DNA from: Bradyrhizobium cytisi
GTDB lineage: Bacteria > Pseudomonadota > Alphaproteobacteria > Rhizobiales > Xanthobacteraceae
Length of the DNA stretch: 64,000 bases
Assembly: GCF_008123515.1 (NCBI RefSeq)
Contig: NZ_VSSR01000047.1
Span: forward strand, 62,001 to 126,000
Direction: 5' to 3'
The position numbers and the translations under genes are program-made. Below are positions 58,864 through 64,000 of the stretch, piece after piece. Each line of letters starts with the position of its first letter. Position 1 is the stretch's first letter. Under the pieces are notes generated by a model. The model was not told the origin of the DNA. It searched no databases and saw only the letters and a list, made by a program, of their open reading frames with translations.

Positions 58864-59390
58864 AAAAGTTCTTGTACTTTGCCGATTTCGTATTCTATCC
58901 GCTGGCAAGTGCCGCGCTGGTCGCGGTCGCTTTGCTCTTGAAGGAGCCGCTGCGCTGGGACGAAGCGGCGATCGGTTTCGCAAGCGGGCTGTTGCTCTGG
59001 AGCCTCGCCGAATACGTCATTCACCGGTTCGCCCTGCATGGTCCGGCCTATCTGGCCGCGTTGCACGACATGCACCATTCCGATCCGCGCGCGTTGGTCG
59101 GCTCGCCGCTGTGGCTGAGCCTGGGATCGATCTGTTGCGGATCGCTGCTGCCGATATGGCTGCTGGTCGGGTTTGGCAGCGCCTGCACCGTCACGGCGGG
59201 GCTGATGCTGGGCTACATCTATTTCGGTGCGCTTCACCACATCATCCATCATCACCCCGTGAAGCGCGGCGGCTATCTCTGGCGCCTGAAGCGCCGCCAT
59301 ACGCGCCATCACTATGGCAAGCGGCCGTGCAATTTCGGCGTGGTCACCAGCATGTGGGATCGCGTCTTCGGAACGTTTTGTTCTGAATAG
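58842..59390 (+). CDS. Fatty acid hydroxylase / sterol desaturase family protein
   Basis: A 182-residue integral membrane di-iron enzyme with about four hydrophobic segments. Its histidine boxes are intact: EYVIHRFALHG, LHDMHHSD, GALHHIIHHHPV and RRHTRHHYGKRPCNFGV. Enzymes of this type hydroxylate fatty acids or sterols; small bacterial members act on lipid acyl chains. It overlaps the 3' end of the cyclase gene, so translation is likely coupled. Start 58842 is chosen, with ATG 58854 an alternative. The overlap links a lipid enzyme with a cyclic-nucleotide protein, though the reason is unknown. Confidence 0.87.
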   Translation: MRKPMRLKKFLYFADFVFYPLASAALVAVALLLKEPLRWDEAAIGFASGLLLWSLAEYVIHRFALHGPAYLAALHDMHHSDPRALVGSPLWLSLGSICCGSLLPIWLLVGFGSACTVTAGLMLGYIYFGALHHIIHHHPVKRGGYLWRLKRRHTRHHYGKRPCNFGVVTSMWDRVFGTFCSE

Positions 59391-59424
59391 CCGGCTCGAT
59401 CCTGATTGAATTGCGACGGACGGA

Positions 59425-59787
59425 TCAGCCGCAATTCCAGATCGCGCCGATCGGCGTCCGGGTCCAGCACGGACCGAAGCTGCCGCCATTGTAGCGGGAG
59501 CCGCCGAAGCCGGGCCGGCCGAAATAGTGCCATTCGCCGTCAATGTAGCGGTAATAGCTCGGCACGGGATCGATATACCAGGGGCGCTGGTTCTCGCGCG
59601 CGTAGCGACGAAAGCCGTTCTTCTGCATGAAGATCGGCTGGCTGTTGCTGAGCGGCTGGCGATAGCCCGGCAGGAAACCGTAGCCATGCCAGCTTTGCTT
59701 GGGCTTTTTGGGCGCCGACGCCGCGGGCGCAACGACCGGCAGCAGCGACAGGATGGCAGCAACAAATAGACATAAGAGGCGCGACAT
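59425..59787 (-). CDS. Small secreted hypothetical protein
   Basis: A 120-residue exported protein, not recognised. The signal peptide is MSRLLCLFVAAILSLLPVVAPAASA. The mature region has KPKQSWHGYGFLPGYRQPL, a Trp/Tyr-rich VPSYYRYIDGEWHYFGRPGFGGS, and an end with two cysteines (CWTRTPIGAIWNCG), which may form a disulfide. This looks like a rhizobial small secreted family. ATG 59787 is chosen by the signal peptide; an upstream ATG at 59823 exists. Confidence 0.65.
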   Translation of the reverse strand: MSRLLCLFVAAILSLLPVVAPAASAPKKPKQSWHGYGFLPGYRQPLSNSQPIFMQKNGFRRYARENQRPWYIDPVPSYYRYIDGEWHYFGRPGFGGSRYNGGSFGPCWTRTPIGAIWNCG

Positions 59788-59941
59788 GAGCCGACCATAG
59801 ACAGTCGATTGCGGGAACGCCATTCAAATTCGAGTGGGACTGTTCCTGTCATTCGCGCCAGGATTTATAGAGAACTACCGTGCGCGCAGCCGGACCTTTG
59901 CCGGGCTGCGTTCAAATCTGAGGCCGACGAAAAGGTGCTGT

Positions 59942-60310
59942 ATGGCTGAACGTCCAGACGCTCACGCAAGCGCGCCACTAGCAGGCTTTGCCGGTGTCAC
60001 GCGCAAAATTCTCGAACGCCTTCCATTGCCTGGCAATCAGGAGCTCATGGTCGTCGAGGTCACCTATCCGCCCGGCGGCGTCGCTCCGCTTCACCGCCAT
60101 CCCGTTGCAGGCGCGACCTACATCGTCGAAGGCGTTGCCGAGTCCGCTTATGGCAGCGACGCGCCCCGGCAGTATCGCGCGGGGGAGACGCTGCAGGACC
60201 GCGCGGATCTTCCACATACGCACTTTCGCAATTGCGACCCGGACCGTCCGCTCCGCTTTCTGACGATCTATGTGCTTGAACCCGGGCGGCCCTACACGCT
60301 GGAGCCGTGA
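59942..60310 (+). CDS. Cupin domain protein
   Basis: A 122-residue small cupin. Cupin motif 1 is present as GGVAPLHRHPVAGATYIVEG, with His51, His53 and Glu63 as metal ligands; motif 2 is PHTHFRNCDPDRPLRFLTIYV with His92 and His94. The enzyme or binding role is unknown; many such proteins are metal-dependent dioxygenases or isomerases. ATG 59942 follows AAAAGG. It stands alone between small secreted proteins. Confidence 0.85.
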   Translation: MAERPDAHASAPLAGFAGVTRKILERLPLPGNQELMVVEVTYPPGGVAPLHRHPVAGATYIVEGVAESAYGSDAPRQYRAGETLQDRADLPHTHFRNCDPDRPLRFLTIYVLEPGRPYTLEP

Positions 60311-60358
60311 AGCGTCGCGCCGTTCTCGGCGGAACTGACAGCTGTTCCGCATCAGATA

Positions 60359-60384
60359 CAAAAAGGCCTCGCCGAAGCGAGGCC
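60359..60384 (-). terminator. Intrinsic terminator of the small gene at 60408
   Basis: On the minus strand, GGCCTCGC and GCGAGGCC form an 8-base stem with a four-base loop (60365-60384), followed by TTTTT. It lies 24 bases after the stop of the minus-strand gene. Confidence 0.8.
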
Positions 60385-60407
60385 TCCTCGTTGCACCGTG
60401 GCATGAC

Positions 60408-60641
60408 TTAATCGTCATCCCAGTGATGGCGACGGATCACGAAGCCGCGGTCGTAGTCGCGATCGTGGTGGTACCAGCCATGATGCCAGCCGCGGTCATG
60501 CTCGTAGAAGCGTGCGCGCGGGCCATAATAATCGTCGCGGTCGCCGCCGACATAGACGCCGACGCCACCCGCATTGGCGATGGTGGGGGCACCGATTGCA
60601 AGCGTTGCGATTGCCGCGATAGCGTAAGTCAGCTTCCTCAT
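60408..60641 (-). CDS. Small secreted His/Asp-rich protein
   Basis: A 77-residue exported protein. The signal peptide is MRKLTYAIAAIATLAIGAPTIANA. The mature region (GGVGVYVGGDRDDYYGPRARFYEHDRGWHHGWYHHDRDYDRGF and on) is rich in His, Asp, Tyr and Arg and may bind metal. ATG 60641 follows AAGGAGGAGG. A longer frame upstream lacks support. Function unknown. Confidence 0.75.
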   Translation of the reverse strand: MRKLTYAIAAIATLAIGAPTIANAGGVGVYVGGDRDDYYGPRARFYEHDRGWHHGWYHHDRDYDRGFVIRRHHWDDD

Positions 60642-60836
60642 CTGTTCCTCCTCCTTCTGCATCGTCGAAAGGTCAACTTCTGCCGCCATCGCCTGTTGCT
60701 GGAACTGGCAAGAAACTTTCTTGAATGGCTGTTCAGGTTTCATGCGGTCTGCCGCGAGAATGCCAAACCCACGTGCTGGATTGCGCGCGAATTGGAACAT
60801 GCGCCGCTTCGGATAACCGGCCAGCAAAAGGCAAAC

Positions 60837-61232
60837 ATGTCGGGACAGCCTTCGATCCTGATCGTCGAGGACGAATATCTGCTTCAGGGCGTGCTCGAAA
60901 TGGCGCTGGCGCAGGCTGGCTTTACGTCCGACATCCTCGCCTCCGGCGAGGAGGCGATCACGGTGTTCATAGCGCGCGGAAAAAATCACAAGGCGCTCGT
61001 GACCGATGTCTATCTGGGCGGCAAGCTGAACGGCTGGGATCTGGCCCGGCGCATGCGAGAGAAGGATCCAAACCTTCCGGTCGTGTACATCACGAGCGGC
61101 GCTGACGCTGCATTGTGGAAGTCACAGGGCGTGCCCAACAGCGTGCTGCTCGAAAAGCCGTTTCAGCCCGAGCGGCTCGTGGCGGCCCTCATGACGCTGC
61201 GAGCTGCCGGCGATTCGAGTATCACCGCCTGA
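60837..61232 (+). CDS. Single-domain response regulator
   Basis: A 131-residue receiver-only protein. The phosphoacceptor is Asp57 (LVTDVYLGG), with the acidic pair Glu11-Asp12 and Lys107 (LLEKPFQ), all in the usual places. No output domain follows, so it likely acts by protein contacts, as single-domain regulators in rhizobia do, for example with histidine kinases of the HWE type. ATG 60837 follows AAAGG. No kinase is adjacent, so its partner is unknown. Confidence 0.9.
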   Translation: MSGQPSILIVEDEYLLQGVLEMALAQAGFTSDILASGEEAITVFIARGKNHKALVTDVYLGGKLNGWDLARRMREKDPNLPVVYITSGADAALWKSQGVPNSVLLEKPFQPERLVAALMTLRAAGDSSITA

Positions 61233-61548
61233 TACGGTAGATCGCGACATCCTCGCCATATCGATGAAGATTGATGATGGCATCGTGCGCCTGTTTTGCC
61301 CGACGGGTCAAGCGCCGCGTAATCCGTAGCGCGCATCGAGTGCATAGGATGGATAGAGCTCTTGCGAAACCCATCGTTGCCTCCGAGCTGAAGCGTGATG
61401 GGTTTCGCTTTCGCTCTACCCATCCTACCGGCTACGTCTATTTCTTCGGACGCATCAACGGCTTCGCAAAAGCCACCGGATAACATCCCGGCGCCCCCAA
61501 TCTACTGTGCATGGGGTTGTTTTCGCCATTTCAGTTTCGAGTGGGACG
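61233..61548. other. Intergenic region with palindromic repeat
   Basis: No gene is seen; the repeat at 61345-61427 occupies the middle. It lies between the response regulator and the convergent feoB, so the repeat may work as a terminator. Confidence 0.5.
61345..61427. repeat. Palindromic intergenic repeat
   Basis: Arms at 61345-61375 (TAGGATGGATAGAGC...) and 61397-61427 (...GCTCTACCCATCCTA) pair with a few mismatches across about 31 bases, around a 21-base loop. A known style of repeat in Bradyrhizobium. It is downstream of feoB. Confidence 0.75.
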
Positions 61549-63420
61549 CTAGCCGGCCCCTAACGCGACCGCGACGTTGTAGGTCAGGAGGCTCGCCGCA
61601 TAAGCCAGCACCAGCATGTAGGCGAAGGTCGCCGCCATCCAGCCCCAGCTTCCGGTCTCGCGCCGGATCACGGCGAGCGTCGAGGCGCATTGCGGGGCGA
61701 AGATGTACCAGGCGAGCATCGACAGCGCGGTCGCGAGCGACCATTTCGTTGCCAGCACCTGGCCGATCTGCTCGGCCGCTTCCTTGCCGCCTTCGATCGC
61801 ATAGACGGTGCCGAGTGCCGCGACCGCGACCTCGCGCGCCGCCATGCCCGGGATCAGCGCCACCGCGATCTGCCAGTTGAAGCCGACCGGGGCGAGCAGC
61901 GGCGCGAGCGCCTTGCCGATGATGGCGGCCAGGCTGAAATCGATCGCGGGCTCGGTCGCGCCCGCGGGCGGCTGCGGGAACGAGGCCAGAAACCAGATCA
62001 GCACCATCATCGAGAAGATCGTGGTGCCGGCGCGCTGCAGGAACATCTTTGCGCGGGTGAAGATGCCGATCGCGATCGATTTCAATCTCGGCATCTTGTA
62101 GTCCGGCAGCTCGAGCATGAACGGCGCCGGCGCGTAGTCGCGCAGCATGAAGAACTTGATCACGAACGAGACGATCAGCGCGCTGGCGATGCCGGCCGTA
62201 TAGAGCCCGAACATCACGAGGCCCTGCAGGTTGATGAAGCCCCATACGTCCTTGGCCGGAATGAAGGCCGAGATGATCAGTGTGTAGACCGGGATGCGCG
62301 CCGAGCAGGTCATCAGCGGCGCGATCAGGATCGTGGTCAGCCGGTCGCGCTTGTTGTCGATGACGCGCGTCGCCATGATGCCGGGGATGGCGCAGGCAAA
62401 GCTCGATAGCAGCGGAATGAAAGCGCGGCCGTGCAGGCCGGCGCCGCCCATGATGCGGTCCATCAGGAACGCCGCGCGCGCCATGTAGCCGAAATCTTCC
62501 AGCAGCAGGATGAACAGGAAGATGATGATGATCTGCGGCAGGAACACGATGACGCTGCCGACGCCGGAGATCACGCCGTTCTGCAGGAAGCTTTGCACCA
62601 GGCCCTCGGGCAGGGTGGCGTGGACGATGTCGCCGAGCGCGTCGAAGCCCGATTGCAACAGCTCCATCAGCGGCTGCGCCCAGGCGAACACTGCCTGGAA
62701 CATCACGAACAGGATGAGCGCGAGCACGATGAGGCCGCCGACCGGATGTAGCACGATCGCGTCGATCCGCGCGGTCCAGGTGTCGGGGCTAGCAGGCAGG
62801 CTGACGCAGTCCGAGATGATGCGATCGGCCTCGCGCTGGGTGGCGCGCAACTCGGCGACGCTGAGTGCGCGCCAGCTGTTCTCGGCAGGTTCGGCCGCGA
62901 GCTTCGCCGAGATCTCGTCGGTCAGCGCCAACAGGTCGGCCGTGCCGCCCTTGCGCACCGCGATCGAGGTGACCACGGGCACGCCGAGCTCCTTGGCAAG
63001 CCGCTCGACGTCGACCGAGATGCCGCGGCGGCTCGCGATGTCGAACATGTTGAGCACGAGGATCATCGGCCGCCCGGTGCGCTTCAGCTCGAGCAGCAGG
63101 CGGATGGTCAGGCGCAGATTGGTCGAGTCCGCCACGCACAGCACGAGGTCGGGCAAGGTCTCGCCGGAGGCCTTGCCGAGCACGAAATCGCGGGTGATCT
63201 CCTCGTCCGGGCTGCGGCCGCGCAGCGAATAGGTGCCGGGCAGGTCGACGACGGAGACCTGGCGGCCCTGCGGGGTGACGAAAAAACCTTCCTTGCGCTC
63301 GACGGTGACGCCCGGATAGTTCGCCACCTTCTGCCGGCTGCCGGTCAGGGCATTGAACAGCGAGGTCTTGCCGCTGTTTGGCGTGCCGACCAGGGCGAGA
63401 TGCAGAAGGGGTAATTCCAT
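61549..63420 (-). CDS. feoB: Ferrous iron transporter B (FeoB)
   Basis: A 623-residue inner membrane GTPase-permease for Fe2+ uptake. The N-terminal G domain (about 1-165) has GTPNSGKT at 12-19, VVDLPGTYSL and LNMFD. The remaining part has about nine to ten helices, including gate motifs (CAIPGIMATRVI, TCSARIPVYTLIISAFIP), with Cys in the GATE-like segments. A C-terminal small FeoC-like part is absent. It follows feoA by 24 bases, in the usual operon order. It imports iron under low oxygen or acidic conditions, and is probably controlled by iron. Confidence 0.96.
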   Translation of the reverse strand: MELPLLHLALVGTPNSGKTSLFNALTGSRQKVANYPGVTVERKEGFFVTPQGRQVSVVDLPGTYSLRGRSPDEEITRDFVLGKASGETLPDLVLCVADSTNLRLTIRLLLELKRTGRPMILVLNMFDIASRRGISVDVERLAKELGVPVVTSIAVRKGGTADLLALTDEISAKLAAEPAENSWRALSVAELRATQREADRIISDCVSLPASPDTWTARIDAIVLHPVGGLIVLALILFVMFQAVFAWAQPLMELLQSGFDALGDIVHATLPEGLVQSFLQNGVISGVGSVIVFLPQIIIIFLFILLLEDFGYMARAAFLMDRIMGGAGLHGRAFIPLLSSFACAIPGIMATRVIDNKRDRLTTILIAPLMTCSARIPVYTLIISAFIPAKDVWGFINLQGLVMFGLYTAGIASALIVSFVIKFFMLRDYAPAPFMLELPDYKMPRLKSIAIGIFTRAKMFLQRAGTTIFSMMVLIWFLASFPQPPAGATEPAIDFSLAAIIGKALAPLLAPVGFNWQIAVALIPGMAAREVAVAALGTVYAIEGGKEAAEQIGQVLATKWSLATALSMLAWYIFAPQCASTLAVIRRETGSWGWMAATFAYMLVLAYAASLLTYNVAVALGAG

Positions 63421-63444
63421 GGGATCGGATGTCCGGTCGCGATC

Positions 63445-63720
63445 TCAGGCGACGATGATGGCCATGGCTTCGCGGCGGCGCACCGCGATGGTGATGTTGT
63501 CTACACGAACGGCGATCGGGTCGCGTCCGACCAGCCCCTCGTGCAGGACCTCCACCCTGGCCCCCTCGACGAAGCCGAGCTCGATCAGCCGGCTCTCGAG
63601 CTCGATGTCTGAGAGAGCCGAGCCGGCGTCCTTGGCGGAGAGGTGCTGGATGACGCCGGTATAGCCGCGCTTGGCCAGGCCCAGCGGCATCTCGCGGCGC
63701 GTATCATGGGTGTCGGTCAT
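63445..63720 (-). CDS. feoA: Ferrous iron transport protein A (FeoA)
   Basis: A 91-residue cytoplasmic SH3-like protein that helps FeoB. Family pattern: PLGLAKRGYTGVIQHL, then SRLIELGFVEGARVEVLHEGLVGRDPIAVRVDNITIAVRRREAMAIIV. ATG 63720 has AGGG close upstream; a TTG five codons earlier is less likely. It is first in the feoAB operon, with feoB 24 bases downstream. An imperfect palindrome (63774-63802) lies upstream and could be the control site. Confidence 0.93.
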   Translation of the reverse strand: MTDTHDTRREMPLGLAKRGYTGVIQHLSAKDAGSALSDIELESRLIELGFVEGARVEVLHEGLVGRDPIAVRVDNITIAVRRREAMAIIVA

Positions 63721-63773
63721 GCCCTGTATTTTCAACGCAGGGCATTGAGGTCAAGCGCGCACGCTCGTCGAAA

Positions 63774-63802
63774 CTGCACCTTAGAGGGATTTTAAAGTGC
63801 AG
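63774..63802. promoter_or_regulatory. Imperfect palindrome upstream of feoA
   Basis: CTGCAC (63774-63779) and GTGCAG (63797-63802) pair exactly, and the flanking TTA/TAA bases pair partly. It sits 54 bases before feoA and could be an iron-responsive operator, but it does not match the ICE consensus of Irr. Confidence 0.35.
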
Positions 63803-63833
63803 ATCACGAAGCCGTGGGCGGAGCGCCCCGGCG

Positions 63834-64000
63834 CTACTGCGCCGCGACCTTTTCCGGCTGGATGGCGGCCATGGCGCGGCTCTTGAAGTAGTCGAGCACG
63901 AACAGGCGGATCGCCGAGGACAGATTGCCCTGCTGGCGGGCGCCGTCGATTTCGCCGACGAGCTCGGACAGCGTCATGTTGCGCAGGCCCGAGATCTCCT
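63834..64000 (-). CDS. Ribbon-helix-helix domain protein, C-terminal part
   Basis: The last ~55 codons of a gene that begins past the right edge. The sequence ISGLRNMTLSELVGEIDGAR followed by GNLSSAIRLFVLDYFKSR matches the C-terminal end of the alphaproteobacterial ribbon-helix-helix (RHH_4) family, small proteins of unknown role that may bind DNA. The stop TAG is at 63834-63836. It faces away from the feoAB promoter region, being upstream on the same strand. Confidence 0.7.
   Translation of the reverse strand, partial: EISGLRNMTLSELVGEIDGARQQGNLSSAIRLFVLDYFKSRAMAAIQPEKVAAQ

Noticed and set aside
55423-58983. A 1186-codon open frame antisense to the cyclase gene
   Set aside because: Rich in Arg, Gln and Ala with no domain, a mirror of high-GC codon use. 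The plus strand has a clear domain series.

Overview
The window is chromosomal DNA of a high-GC alphaproteobacterium, most likely Bradyrhizobium or a close Nitrobacteraceae relative. This rests on codon use, on rhizobial families (DUF1236, DUF2336, LTXXQ-type proteins, fused TRAP permeases, Mpo1-like proteins, two-domain serine hydrolases) and on several families of short palindromic repeats between genes. No database search was possible. No rRNA, tRNA, CRISPR array, prophage or intact insertion sequence was found.

Layout. 1-1.6 kb: an acyl carrier protein and the start of a fatty acyl-AMP ligase that runs off the left edge. 1.8-3.6 kb: a peptidase M28 remnant, an L,D-transpeptidase and a small glycine-rich secreted protein. 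3.6-5.3 kb: a two-gene ABC-2 exporter. 5.6-9.8 kb: four alpha/beta hydrolases, two of them secreted paralogues (one with LysM), plus a CGNR zinc-finger regulator. 9.9-14.2 kb: a tartrate/malate-type dehydrogenase and ACS-family permease, a divergent LysR regulator and aspartate dehydrogenase. 14.2-20.2 kb: a sorbosone-dehydrogenase-like beta propeller, a three-gene lipid-type operon (Mpo1-like, SDR, ICMT-like), a Cys-rich protein/OmpA pair, and a HicAB module whose toxin gene is frameshifted at its end. 20.3-29 kb: UvrD helicase carrying an in-frame palindromic repeat, a thioesterase, an FAD-linked oxidase, an LTXXQ protein and a SulP transporter. 29-37.7 kb: a secreted caspase-like protease, LysR/DoxX, and a TRAP transporter-hydroxyacid dehydrogenase-MFS operon. 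37.9-45 kb: a PAS-PAS-GAF-GGDEF-EAL protein, a low-complexity DUF1236/peptidoglycan-binding protein and a beta-lactamase-fold hydrolase. 45-52.4 kb: TetR and P450 around a perfect palindrome, a very large AsmA protein and a DUF2336 gene pair. 52.8-59.4 kb: a di-haem cytochrome, a SAM methyltransferase, a giant SAM-cyclase-ATPase-TPR protein and an overlapping fatty acid hydroxylase. 59.4-64 kb: small secreted proteins, a cupin, a response regulator, feoAB and the end of a ribbon-helix-helix protein.

The themes are envelope and lipid biology (L,D-transpeptidase, OmpA, AsmA, hydroxylase, Mpo1, acyl-AMP ligase), organic-acid uptake and oxidation, ferrous iron uptake and nucleotide signalling. 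I found no obvious new defence or mobile system. The most unusual signals are the repeat inside uvrD, the acyl-carrier and lipid operons of unknown product, the cyclase-hydroxylase overlap, and the well-defined operators at 8051-8122, 12344-12364 and 45695-45720.
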